Positions 1-10,988 of a stretch of 64,000 nucleotides of DNA are shown piece by piece. A program made the position numbers and the translations under genes. Source of the DNA: Allodiplogaster sudhausi (taxonomy: Eukaryota > Nematoda > Chromadorea > Rhabditida > Diplogasteridae). Each line of letters starts with the position of its first letter. Within the stretch, counting starts at the first letter, position 1. Below the pieces are notes generated by a model. The model was not told the origin of the DNA, did not search any database, and saw nothing but the letters and a program-made list of their open reading frames with translations. The stretch covers positions 6,574,501 through 6,638,500 of the forward strand of contig CALZFC010000001.1 of NCBI GenBank assembly GCA_945643635.1, written 5' to 3'.

Positions 1-581
1 ACCGTTTGCCTCCTACACTTTCAGAATCAGTCTCTCTGCGTCTCTTACTCTCTATACTTTCGAGAAAAACGCGCGTCTGTACGTAGATGACAAACACTCA
101 GTTACCCTAACTTTTCTAGATTCTTCTGGCTATCCTTCTTTGTAAATGAAAACAAATATCACAAATTTGTCTTTTTTTTTACTGTCCACTTCAACAATTG
201 CAGATTTCGCATGAACAGTGGTGCTATTAATCAAGGACAAACTTTTACACGCAGACGCCGCTTCCACGAAGGCAATAAGGTGCGCTTTAATTAACATTTC
301 CATTCCCCCTGCACATATCCGTGATTGAATTAGAACTGTCACATTCGCTTTTTCTCTTCATTTCTTTGTGATAAAGGATGAGAATTTCTTGTTCTCTCTT
401 TTGTGCTCGGTCATTCACTCTTTCCTTCAAAGCCGCTTTCTCTCTCTTTCCTGTTCTTTCCATTCTCCGCTTCTCTCTTTCTTTATGCTCTTTCCCTCTC
501 TCTCCCTCATTCTCATTCCCCTCTCACAATCAGTATCTTTTACTTCCTCCCTTTCATGAGTTGTCCACTCTTTGTGGATTT
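1..581. other. Non-coding left edge, pyrimidine-rich
   Basis: No gene is supported here. Positions 400-560 are rich in CT runs, which create spurious Ser/Leu/Phe reading frames on the plus strand. The stretch just before 582 leads into the outer arm of an inverted repeat. Confidence 0.5.
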
Positions 582-1672
582 GAACTTTTCAAAAGAGAAG
601 AACTAAACTGCGATCTTCTCAGTCCACTTATAATGCTTAAATTATCAAAATTCAATGATAATCGAAAGTACAACACGATAAGAGTAATAAAAAATAAAGT
701 ATTGCACATGAAAAACAGTCCCCGCCCAACATTTCATTAATTAAATTAATTTAAATAATTTCACTTGATTTTTAGCTCACCGGACGGCTGTAATTAAAGT
801 TTTCTGTTCTGATCAAGCTAATTCTGTATCGTAAAAACGTTAGTGACAATAAATTAATACATTTCCATGTGCGACCAAGATATGACCTTACCGTCAGTGT
901 CAACGGGTTTTGAGAAACTAGTTACCACCATCGTCGAATTGGTCTAGATTGAAGAGAAAACACCTACAGTACCGCCCAACATTTCAGGTACATAAATTAA
1001 TTAGATTAATTAGATTAATTTAAATAATTTCAATTGGAATTTGAGCGATACTAGGCACTTTTAAGCAGTTTCTTGTGTTTGTTAGGGTGGTTTTTGACAT
1101 GCTGAACAAGTACATACAGGCAGATTTTAAAAAGAATCCGAAATGACCGTTTAAAAACGAATTCTGCCGTTTTTAGAAGGGCTCATGGCCGTGTTTTAGG
1201 TGCCTTTGATAACACAAGACGACAGCACCTAAAAGAAAGTCATGACCCTCATAAAACCGGCCGAATTCGTTTTTAAACGGTCATTTGAGATTCTTTTTAA
1301 AATCTGACTGTATGTACTTGTTCAGCACGTCAAAAACCACCCTAACAAACACAAGAAACTGCGTAAAAGTGCCTAATATCTCTCAAATTTCAATTGAAAT
1401 TATTTAAATTAATCTAATTAATCAAATTAATTTATGCACCTGAAATGTTGGGCGGGACTGTATGTAGTCATTAAAAAATCAAACGCAATAATTTTTTTTA
1501 ATTAATCGAATTAATGTATGTATGTACATATGTATGTGCCTGAAGTGTTGTGCGGGGCTGTATGATATGTGCAATCCAGAGACTTGCTTTCTTATCAGTC
1601 TTATCGTGCTGTACTTTAACATTATGAGTGGACTGAGAACATCCCTGTTTTGTTCTTCTCTGGTTGAAAAGT
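582..1672. repeat. Large nested inverted repeat
   Basis: The sequence at 582-770 recurs in reverse complement at about 1495-1672, sharing for example TCTCAGTCCACT and CACGATAAGA followed by a degenerate CCCGCCCAACATTTC terminus. A second, tighter palindrome (967-1460) sits in the middle. The outer arms have diverged by several indels, so they are older than the inner element. The structure ends about 240 bp before the first array gene and may be connected with that gene's lost 5' end (inference). Confidence 0.75.
967..1460. mobile_element. Mariner-like MITE (TA target site)
   Basis: This 494-bp palindromic element begins CAGTACCGCCCAACATTT and ends with the complement of CAGTCCCGCCCAACATTT. 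The arms are about 235 bp and meet near position 1210. It is flanked by TA on both sides (965-966 and 1461-1462). CAGT termini with a TA duplication are typical of Tc1/mariner elements. No transposase frame is present, so the element is non-autonomous. AT-rich TTAATTAGATTAATT motifs lie just inside both ends. Confidence 0.75.
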
Positions 1673-1909
1673 TCATGTGTTATGGAGGTGGAGCTGTGTT
1701 GCTTCATTTTATTAATAAATTATTATGTGTGATTGGTCATCAGCAGATTTTTCAACTATGTAGATCGATGAAACGCTATTATAGTGCTAATTTTCATTTC
1801 GATATCTCAACAAAGTGCGTGACCTCATACGTGCATCCAACTCGCCTCCCAGCGCGGAGAGCCTAATAATTCAAGCCCTCAGAACAAATGAACAAGGCAT
1901 TTTCCAACT
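1673..1909. other. No gene seen between the inverted repeat and array unit 1
   Basis: This sequence does not resemble the upstream regions of the other array units, which carry a conserved block and a 5' coding segment. It is therefore probably foreign or rearranged DNA that replaced the start of unit 1. Confidence 0.45.
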
Positions 1910-3469
1910 GAAACTTTACTACGCAACAACAACCATGTGGTGCAGAACGATCATATCTACCCAAGCCCATCATTACTGAGTGGGCTCGAAAAGATGACGG
2001 TAGAAGCGGCAGAACTACTACATGAATTCAGTAACTACGCATATCTGTCGTCTCATAAGGATCTCCAAAGAGCCGCCAGCTATGCCTCTGTTGCCCTGTA
2101 CAATCAACGTGGTCGCGCTGACAAATGGCATCTGGACCAGCAGCGCGATCTGCTCACTCTTCTGCAAACTGGCGGGTCATACAAACGTAACTTCATCGAT
2201 CTGAACGAAGTAATTAATGAGCTCATTGAAGTTGAGTGTCTCAGGAATAGCAACGTCAACAAAATTAACGCGCGCGACGCCATCCAAAACGTCAAGAAGA
2301 AATGCAATAAGATTAAACGTGACATAATAATTGGAATGAAGAAGGAGCAAACGCGTCTGTTTCAAGTCATTGCAGGGAACCCTGGCACCGAAATTCTCGA
2401 ACAAATTAAGCGACAAGAGTTGCCAGAACTGAAAGAAAAATACTTCCTTTTTATATATAATGAGGCTCCTTCCGTTATTCCAACTGAATGGAGCGAAATC
2501 ATGCTCGTCAAGCTAGAGGAAGAGCTCGACGAGGCGATAGAAAAGTAAAACGCCGTTCTGGTCGACAATACCCAGCAGAATGTTGGCCACCAAGCAGGAG
2601 AGCCTTTCTTCGCCAAGACAATCAAGGTTTGGAGCGAATGATCCGGGGGGGGGGAGAAATATAACAAAACAAAAGAAGTATGTAAATACAAAACAAAAAA
2701 GATAGAGAGTGTGAGCTCGATAAAATGATGGTGTGCAAGTTCTTTCAGAAGGCCAACACTCCTGTGGATGATGAAGCTTGCAAGTTTCCTGAGAAGAAGA
2801 TCGAAAAGCTTGAATCTTCACTGGCACGTCTGAGATCGAAGAGTAAGGGGGTCGACGAGCGAGGAAGAGGACAAGAAGAAGACAGAACAGAGGAGCGACA
2901 GCAGGTAAGAGAGTGAGAGAATGAGAGAGTGGGCAGAGCGAGAAAATTGAAGTTCGCATGGAGAGAGAGAGAGAGAGAGAAAGGTGTAGAGGGTTAGAGT
3001 TAAAGAGAGAAGGAGATATACAAGAATACACAAATAGCTTTCCTTGTTTCCTCTGATAGCGATAGCCGCTGTTTAACATTCCCACAGTTAGATCGACCAT
3101 CGACTATGTTAACCTGTCAGTGAATGTACATATTATTTGTGATCAGCTCCCTGATCCTTCGTTGGACACGAATGATCCCCTTCGGCTACGGATTACCGAG
3201 CTCGAGCAGGCGATCGGCCGCGCGTTCATGCGCGTTGAAGAGGAGCGACGAGACGAGGAAGAACAAGACCAGATTCGTCTGGTTAATGCTTTCATTACGC
3301 TTTTTTGAGGCCGTTCCTGGATTTTAGGCGCTCGCATTCGGGCGCCTTTTTCTTCTATAGTCAGACATTCCAGTTTATTTTTATAATTTAAATTATTTTT
3401 TATTAGGCACGACTTCTATTACCCTGCCACAGCGAGCAGCCTCTGCTCAGCAGAGCAAAACGAGCCTGA
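1910..3469 (+). pseudogene. Array unit 1, broken charged coiled-coil gene
   Basis: This is a paralogue of the intact genes at 4831-6500 and 10989-12574. Homology begins at 1910 with ETLLRNNN, but the first roughly 30 codons and the ATG are missing, and an in-frame TGA lies just upstream. The main exon runs to 2626 (AAG before gtttgg) but hits TAA at 2546-2548, where a short deletion removed the Gln/Ser/Glu segment seen in unit 2. The downstream exons keep phase: 2749-2904, 3147-3281 and 3407-3469, with good acceptors and a final TGA. The loss of the start together with a nonsense codon makes a functional full-length product unlikely. A shorter product from a GTG or internal start cannot be excluded. 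Confidence 0.75.
2905..3030. repeat. GA-rich tract directly after a splice donor
   Basis: The intron after unit 1 exon 2 begins gtaagagagtgagag and continues as GA-rich repeats to about 3020. Similar GA-rich sequence follows the equivalent donors of units 2 and 4. Confidence 0.6.
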
Positions 3470-4464
3470 TTCTCAATTCGCTGTTGTTTCAACGTTCGGA
3501 ATATACTTTCATTCTTTCGATCTTCATACATGTGTATATGTATGTAAATACATATATCTCAAAGATGAAGTTAGGACTATCCTCTCCTCTCTCCTCTCTA
3601 TCGTTCTCTTTTTCATCTCTTTTTTGTTACCTTTCTCCCTCACTCCCTCGCTCTATGCTTTTTCCTTTCTAATTTTTCTCTCCTTCTCTCTCTCAATCTC
3701 ACCCTATGCTGCGATGACCTGCTAACCGCAAACAGTTGACCATGCTTGAAATCAAGCACCGCCAAACATTTCTGAATAATAACTGCACCTGATAGAAAGC
3801 GTTGATCTTCACTCTTTGTGTAGGCTAATAAGGAGGCATATTCATCCTCCCACCTCCACCTCTCGACTTGGAATTTCAAATTGATTGTTCGACTTTGAGA
3901 AACAATTAAATAATTTTGAGGAGCAGATAAAGAATGACTGTTATCGCTTTAAGATGAGCATGTTGGAAAGACAGTCCACGCATCCGAGAACGTGGAAATA
4001 ACGTTGTCTGCAGGCCATGCATTCTTCGTTCCTCATTAACAATAAGTGCATAAAGCGAATATCCGTTTTCATAAGGAAGCCTGTGGAGGCTGAGAAATAC
4101 GAAATGTTACTGTAATGTGAACTAGAACTTTAGCGTGTTTACTCTGGTTCCTTGACCGAAGAAGCTTTGGTTATAGTTTCCCCAGCACTAACGAGCATAA
4201 AAACACCTGTCTTACATGGAACTTGTCTCTCCAGTTTGCTGTGAATGGTTATGAATCAAATCTTTTATTAAAATAAAATTTAATATCTTTGAAGAGAAAA
4301 ATATTCGGTGATTCCTAGAAATTTACTCCTTTTAGCGAAATATCGTCTTGATTCCTTGCACAAATATATCTACTAGATTGGCAATCGACGTAGAAAGACC
4401 ACCCCTGGCGGTCGCTATCACTTCGAATGGTCGAAATCTTTCTGCCCTCTCGTGAAGTCGACGA
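3470..4464. other. Intergenic region between units 1 and 2
   Basis: I see no gene here. The stretch holds a CT-rich segment (3580-3720) and otherwise unique AT-rich DNA. Short frames are not conserved in the equivalent gaps between the other units. Confidence 0.45.
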
Positions 4465-4592
4465 ATCCCAGCAAGTCAGAGATCTCGCGAATGGACAAAT
4501 TAGCACGCGCCCTCTTAGTGAGCCCCTCGAAAGGGGCAGCGCTAATTACAGCGAATGTTTCTCCATCACCTTCGTCCGGGTCATTCCGAATT
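4465..4592. promoter_or_regulatory. Conserved block upstream of array unit 2
   Basis: A block of about 125 bp is shared with 7340-7485 and 10686-10822, each 165-240 bp before the coding start of its unit. Shared landmarks are GATCTCGC, AAATTAG.ACGCG, TTCGAAA.GGGGCAGCGCTAATT and TTCGTCCGGGTCATTCC. The copies differ by indels not in multiples of three, and reading frames are not preserved, so the constraint is not on a protein. A promoter or a small non-coding RNA is possible. Confidence 0.6.
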
Positions 4593-4640
4593 GATACTCC
4601 TTTCTTCGTCCTTGCATTCCTTGGGTTTATATGTATTTAC

Positions 4641-4709
4641 CAAAATAAGCTGGCTTCTATTTAAACTAAATTTTATTTTTTAGTTTAAATAGAAGCCAGC
4701 TTATTTTTG
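4641..4709. repeat. Perfect hairpin of about 27-bp arms
   Basis: AAAATAAGCTGGCTTCTATT on the left is matched by its exact complement on the right, with about 14 AT-rich bases between. It lies between the conserved upstream block and the start of unit 2. No equivalent is visible in units 3 and 4. Confidence 0.8.
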
Positions 4710-4830
4710 CTTTGCTTAAATTAAACGCTGAAGCGCCATAATGATTAATCATATGAGTGTATATGTATGTATATACATAGTACTTGTGACCGCAAAATAA
4801 ATGTAAATTATAATTTTTCCACAGGTATTC

Positions 4831-6500
4831 ATGTCGTCCTACGACCGTGAGTCCGACCCCACATTGAAGAGAATGATTCGGTGTCAACTTGAGCTTCAAA
4901 GTATACTACGCAAGAAAACTGATGTTGTGCAGAACGATGACATCTACCCGGATGTGTATTTCGTTCGTCAGCTCATGACGAAGACGGTGAAAGCGCGAGG
5001 ACTACTACAGGAATCGTCGTTGGAGCACGTACAACGGCTGACATACAAGAATCTCGAACGTGTCACCTTGAGTGCCGAGGCCGCGCTGGCTAAGCTACGT
5101 GCCCGCGCCAGAGATGCAGCGCTTGAGGAACAACGCCATCTGCTCGCTCGTCTGGAAAATGGCGAGTCAATGGGATACAAGCGCGACTTCGTCAATCTCA
5201 ATGAAGCACTTTCTAAGCTCAAAGAACAAAAACCATATCTCATGAATAGGAGCGTGGACAAAAGTCAATGGGAAAACGTCGTCCAAAAGGCCGAGAAAAA
5301 GCTTGATGGGATTAAAAACGATCTAGTGAGCGGAATGAAGGTGGAGCAAACGCGTCTGTATCAAGTCATTGCTCGCAAGCCTGGCATCGAGATTCTGGAA
5401 CAAATTATACGGCAAGAGTTGCCCGACCTAACAGAAAAATACAGCTTCATCAGAGATCACTGGCTTCGTTCTGGACTTCCGGCAGAATGGAATGAACTCA
5501 AACTCGACCAGCTGGAGAAGGAGATAGACAAGGCAATTCAACAAGCGAGCGAGAGTAATGAAGAAAAAGAACGAGCTGTTCTGGCCGTCAATACTCAGCA
5601 GTACGAAGGTCCCCAAGCAGGACTGCTGGTCATCGCCGAGACAATTAAGGTTTGGAGAGAATGATGCAGGGACAGAAAGATAGCAAACAATACGGAAAAT
5701 ATACATACATATGTATACTATAATGATAGATGTGAAGAGAGAGAGAGAGACAAGATGAGAGACGATGCGATGTTCTTGTTCAGAAAACCGACACTCCTGA
5801 GGATGATGAAGCGCGCAAGTTTATTGAGGAAAAGATCGAAAAGCTTGAATGTGCACTGGCACGTCTAAGATCGAAGAGCAAGCGAGGAAGAGGACAAGAA
5901 GAAGTGATGACAGAGGAGCGGAAGCAGGTCAGAGAGTGAGAGACTAAAAGGTGTATAGGGTTCGAGAGTGATAGACTGACAGGGAGAAAGAAGAACTGGA
6001 AGCTACACAAATAGCTTCTGATACGTTTCTATAATTGATATTTAGCAATCCCACTGTTATATAAAATATTCTGTTAGACTGATCATCGACTGGCTAAAAC
6101 CAATATTAGCCAGTCAGTGAATGTCTTTGTGTTCAGGCCCCTGACGGTTCAATGGACAATGATCCCCGTCGGATTCGGATTACCGAGCTCGAGAATGCGA
6201 TCGGCCGCGAGTTCATGCGCGTTGAAGAAGAGCGACGAGACGAGGAAGAACAAGACCAGATTCGTCTGGTTAATACTTTTTTTTTCAAAGGTTTCGTTCC
6301 TTGATCGTTGATGTGACCGTATTTTAGGCTCTTGTATTTGGGTGCCTCTTAATTAGTACACTCAGGCATTCTAGTTTATTTCATTTTATAGTACACCTTT
6401 TAATTGTTTTTCTTAGGCACGACTTCTGTTGGCAGCCGCTTCTCAGCAGAGCAAAACGAGAATGATTTTGAATCAGATGTTCTTTCAACGGCAGCAATAA
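4831..6500 (+). CDS. Array unit 2, intact charged coiled-coil protein of unknown function
   Basis: I do not recognise this family. Four exons (4831-5649, 5784-5927, 6137-6268, 6417-6500) join in phase 0 to give 392 aa. The ATG follows the acceptor-like tttttccacag by six bases, consistent with trans-splicing or a 5'UTR intron. The main exon would run into TGA 15 bases past the donor (AAG then gtttgg), so an unspliced 277-aa form is also possible. The protein is rich in Lys, Glu, Arg and Leu, with long heptad-like helical stretches and conserved segments VVQNDDIYP, GYKRDFVNLNEAL, QTRLYQVIA.KPGIEILEQI and RQELP.LTEKY. Exon 2 (EKKIEKLE-like) and exon 3 (ITELENAIGREFMRVEEER) also look like coiled coil. 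No signal peptide or membrane segment is seen. It is one of four tandem paralogues on the same strand. Confidence 0.75.
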
Positions 6501-7339
6501 CGAATATATGTACGTGGGGACGCAATGATAAATTTTACTTGCATGTCACCGTCGTCTGAACTTCACTCTTTTAATTAATGCAACATAGTCTAACTGAAAT
6601 ATGTATTACATGTGGTGGATGTATGTATGTACATACATATGTATATGTCTTATAGCTTCCGTTGTCATTGAAGATTCTTAATCACTACTATTTTTGTATT
6701 TCTTTCGTTTATTAATATTCTCTGATTTTTCCAGGCAAATGCAGTACATTTTTGTAGACATTAACTGAATTTCTTTTTCCTATATGAGTTGTTGGTTTTC
6801 TTCTTCTTTTCTTTGAACGACATGAAAATATTCCCCGAAAGCAAAGCCAAAGGGGAAAGAGCGTCCGAATAAATCCACATACATACATATATATATAAAA
6901 TTTTGACACGTTCGTGTTCATCAAATATTCCACACTTCTCACTCCCAATCAGTTTTTTTTATTACGTGAGTACATATGAGTGAATTTCACATATGTATAC
7001 TGTAAATATGCACATACATACATATGTATGTATGTAAGTAAATACATCTCAAAGATGAAGTTACGACATGTCATTCATCTCCCATTCTGTCTGACTCCCT
7101 CTCTCTCTCTCTTTCTGCCTCCCCTTCGTCTCTGTCTTCCCTTTCTCTATCCTATTGTTTTCTTTTTCGTCTTCTTTCTCGTTACCTTTCTCACTCTCTT
7201 TCCGCTTCTCTTCCTTTCTAGTTTTTCAATTAATGAAATTGGAAATTATTCAAGCAATATATTATACGTATGAATGTCGTTATAGAAATGTTAATTTACT
7301 CGAGTGTTCCCTTCTCTCCCCTCTGACTTAGAAGTCAAG
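6501..7339. other. Intergenic region between units 2 and 3
   Basis: No gene is supported. The stretch contains ATGTATGTACATAC-type microsatellite patches (6610-6645, 7010-7045) and a CT-rich segment (7090-7210) that recurs in the corresponding position after unit 1. Confidence 0.45.
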
Positions 7340-7485
7340 GAATCCCAACATGTCAGGGATCTCGCTTTGGGCAAATTAGCACGCGTCATCAACACCCTCT
7401 TAAGAACCTCTTCGAAATGGGGCAGCGCTAATTGCAGGGAATGCTCCTCTTTCAACTTCGTCCGGGTCATTCCAAATTGATTCCT
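7340..7485. promoter_or_regulatory. Conserved block upstream of array unit 3
   Basis: This copy of the 125-145 bp block shares GGGATCTCGC, GGCAAATTAGCACGCGTC, TTCGAAATGGGGCAGCGC and CTTCGTCCGGGTCATTCC with the blocks before units 2 and 4. It has persisted although the gene behind it is broken. Confidence 0.6.
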
Positions 7486-7713
7486 ATATGTCCTTGGATT
7501 CCTTGTATTTTTATATCAAAATTAAAATATTTTGCTTTGATTAATTGGTCCAAATTCAATGTATCTGCACCATTATGATCGATCGTACTTTATGCCTATA
7601 ATGTGGAAAACAGCTCTCATTGTTTTCACTCATTCACTCATACTTGTGACCGCAAAGAAATTATGACTTTTTCAGCGTCATTTCGTTCAACAACAACGAC
7701 TACGAACGACTCC

Positions 7714-10190
7714 ATGGAGAACCCGATATGTAGAATGGATTACTGCCGAACGGAGCTTGAAACTCTACTACGCAGCAACGACAATGACATTTACCCTAGC
7801 TCGTGAAGGCGATGGCTAAAGCGCGAGTACTGCTGCAGGTTTTTTATGACGGCTACAATCAGCAGTGGTCCTGCCAGAATCTCCAAAGCGTCGTCTTGAC
7901 TGCCAAAGACGTCCTGGATAAGCAAAGTGCTCAGGTTGAAGAAGCTTTTGACCAACAGCTCGTCCTGCTCATTCGTCTAGAAAATGGCGGATCCTCGGGA
8001 TATATGCGTGACATCATCGATCTGAACGAAGCACTTGCGAGGCTTGAAGATCGTCGATGCTTACTCACTACCAACGAGTACAAACTCCGTTTTCGGCGCT
8101 CCGTCCATAATTTGGAGAAGAAGCGCGATGAGATTACAAACCATCTATTGATTTATTTGAAGAAGGAGAAAGCTCGTCTGTTTCAAGTCATTGCTGGGAA
8201 ACCTGGCATCGAGACTCTAGAACAAATTAAGCGGCAAGACTTGCCCAAACTGACCGAAGAATACAACTTTATCATCCATAACTGGCCACCTTCTGGAATT
8301 CTCACTATATGGAATGAAATCAACCTCGACACGCTAGAGGATCAGCTTGACGAGGCCATCCGACAACCGAGCGAGCATAATGAAGAAAAGGAACAAGCTG
8401 TTCGGGCGGTCAATACTCAGCGGAGCGTTGGTTCCCAGGTAGGACAGCTGGTCTACGTCAACACTATCAAGGTTTAGAGATAGCGAGGAAAAGTGGAAAA
8501 AGAGGTAACTATATGTATGTATGTACATATACATACATATGTTTGTAAACTATAAAAATAGAGAGAGAACATGTGATAAAGAAACGGGTTAATCAGTAAT
8601 CTCCTTCAGACGTCGGAAACTCCTGTGGATTCTCTTGAGATGCAGATCAAAAAGCTTGAATCAACATTGACTCGTATGAGAACGAAGGGCAAGGGAGTTA
8701 ACGAGCGAGCAAAAGGACAAGATGAAGTAGAGCAGGTCAGAAAGTGAGAGAGTGAGAAAGTTCGAGGAGTGTTAAAAGAAGTCTCCGGCGAATGTTAGGG
8801 CAAGCAATTCAAAATAGGCATTTGATTAATAAAGTGTCCCGCACGGAAGGGCCTCAAGCTGCCACTGGCTAAAATATGCCTAGTTCTCTACCCGTCACGT
8901 TTTCGGAAGGCTGTGATCCTCTCATTGCAGTGCTGCTGCCCTTGCACTCTCTCCACAGAAATTTGTGGTCAAAAAATTGCATAGGGAGCTGACATGTTGA
9001 GAAAATTCCGGGGAATGTTCGGTTGCCGACTCCGATATGCACGCTTTGAAGAGTGATGTTCGGTTTTACACGGTTTTGCTATACACAAAACTTTTTTTCA
9101 AAATGCCTGGAGTTGGCATTTTTGATGCGATCGAGCGATGCAGAATAGGAGGGTGCTAAGAACTACAGTAGCTAATTCTCTATCCGTGATATTTAAAATA
9201 ACTATAATTCCAGAATGAAAAGATGAAATTCATTCAAACTTTCCCTATCTAAGTTTTACGATGAGAGGAACTGATCTATGCTTAAAAAACGATATGTTAA
9301 TTATTCGCCGTAGACCTCCTTTAAAGAATGAAAGGGAGTAAGACAGAAAGGTGCAGAGGGTTAGACAGTAGGGATAAAGTAGATCTACAAGAATGTACAT
9401 ACAGTTTTCCGTGTTTTCTATAATGGCTGTGACCCAATAGAGGTTAGTGTGTGATGGAGAAAAAGGGAGAGAGTAAATCAACTTTCTACTGATAGCTATA
9501 ACCATTGTTTAGCATTGGAACAAACATTTACTTGCTAAAACCAACCTCAGCCGTTCCGTGAATGCCTTTGTGTTCAGGTCCCTGATCGTTCAATGGACAC
9601 GAATGATCCCCTTCGGATTCGGATTACCGAGCTCGAGAATGCGATCGGCCGCGAGTTCATGCGCGTTGAAGAAGAGAGAAAAGACGAGAAATAATAAGAC
9701 CAGATTCGTCTTGTTAAAGGAGCAGTAAACTCATCATTTTAGATTTTTGGTGATGTAAGTAATGAATGCGGTCTAGTTAAACTAAAACAGTACAGTAGAG
9801 TGAACGTCAAAAAAAAATTTTTTGACGTTCAAAAAAGGGGAATTTGCACTTGAAATAAATAGAATTTGAAATCCTGAGGCCGGGGGAATTAATGTTAGAT
9901 TAGCATATTTTTCACTAGACTCCTCTAGATTGCCGAGCCTAAGAGGTACATTCATTTCGCTAAAAAAAATCTGAAAGGACAATTAGGATGCATCGGACGT
10001 GTCATGGTAATCAAAGTAGATGTTTTCGTGTTCTATACTCTCTTTTGATTGATGCTGCATTGTCTCATTGAAATACCTTCTCGCATGCGCTGGGTGTAAA
10101 ATATCTCCCAATTTTATTTATTATAATTTTAATTGCTTTTCTTAGATACGACTTCTGTTCTATTGGCATGCAGCAGCGAGCGGTCTCCTG
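7714..10190 (+). pseudogene. Array unit 3, broken charged coiled-coil gene
   Basis: The acceptor-like tttttcag at 7675 precedes an ATG at 7714. The frame (MENPICRMDY to NDIYPSS) stops at 7804-7806 because about 20-35 bases found in unit 2 are missing, shifting the frame. The rest of the main exon is open in another frame to the donor at 8471 (AAG before gtttag). Exon 2 is 8610-8735 and keeps phase. The next intron is about 840 bp instead of 190-210, owing to an insertion around 8775-9320. Exon 3 starts at 9578 and ends early in two TAA codons near 9692-9697. A possible exon 4 starts at 10146. The frameshift plus the stops mark it as a pseudogene. It is the most diverged unit of the array. Confidence 0.75.
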
Positions 10191-10685
10191 ATATTTCTTC
10201 AAATGACTTCTTTTCTTATTTTTTTTCTCGATTTTTCTTCTAATGACTCTTTTTCGAATAATACATTCTCGAATGCTTTTATCTTCTTTTTTTCTTTTAG
10301 TAATTTTTCCTCTAAAAATTTTTATGTAGATGTTTTTAAATTAAATTTTTTTGCCGTTTAGTAAATAGTGCAGTGACGTTGTGAAGACCTCGAACTCATG
10401 AAGTTTCTGAATAAATGCTCGACGAAATGAATGACATATGAGAAACAGAGCTCAGCTAAATGAGTAGCAAATGAAATAAGCAGACCTTTGAGAGAGCAGA
10501 TATATTTAATTACTTGAATACATGAATACCTCACGGAGTAAACTAGAACAGGAAGGCTGCAACAAAAATAGAAAATTTCTTCTTCTCTAGCTCTCTGCCG
10601 TCCATTGGATGCCATTGAACTACCTGCAGTGATTAATTGCTTCCATATTACACTCCATTTCTCCCCGTTGTCCTTCTCCACCCTC
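9698..10685. other. Degenerate 3' region of unit 3 and intergenic DNA
   Basis: A perfect short palindrome built on GAACGTC, A-run, T-run, GACGTTC lies at 9800-9830. Apart from the possible fourth exon at 10146, no coding sequence can be supported. Confidence 0.4.
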
Positions 10686-10822
10686 AAAAGTTAGAGATCT
10701 CGCGATTTGGCAAATTAGGACGCGTCGTCAACACTCTCTTATGACGCTCTTCGAAAGGGGGCAGCGCTAATTATAGCGTATGTTCTTCTGTCACCTTCAT
10801 CCGGGTCATTCCGAGTTGATCG
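10686..10822. promoter_or_regulatory. Conserved block upstream of array unit 4
   Basis: This is the third copy of the block, with GAGATCTCGCGA, GGACGCGTCGTCAACA, TTCGAAAGGGGGCAGCGC and TTCATCCGGGTCATTCCG. It ends about 167 bp before the ATG of unit 4. Confidence 0.6.
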
Positions 10823-10988
10823 TCCTTCACTGTGTTTTATTTTATTTTGTGTTTTACATATGATTACATTAAATATTGAAATGCCATTATGATTGACCAT
10901 ATACATATGTATGTGTAATGTGGAACGTGTCCGAGCTTTCTTTGTCTTCACTCATATGTACACGCTTAAATTTTTTTCAGAGGCAAGA

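Noticed and set aside
1522..1866. 114-residue plus-strand frame before unit 1
   Set aside because: It crosses the outer inverted-repeat arm, has no homology and no acceptor or signal context.
4452..4664. MDKLARALLVSPSKGAA reading frame in the block upstream of unit 2
   Set aside because: The frame is not kept in the homologous blocks before units 3 and 4, where indels and stops interrupt it.
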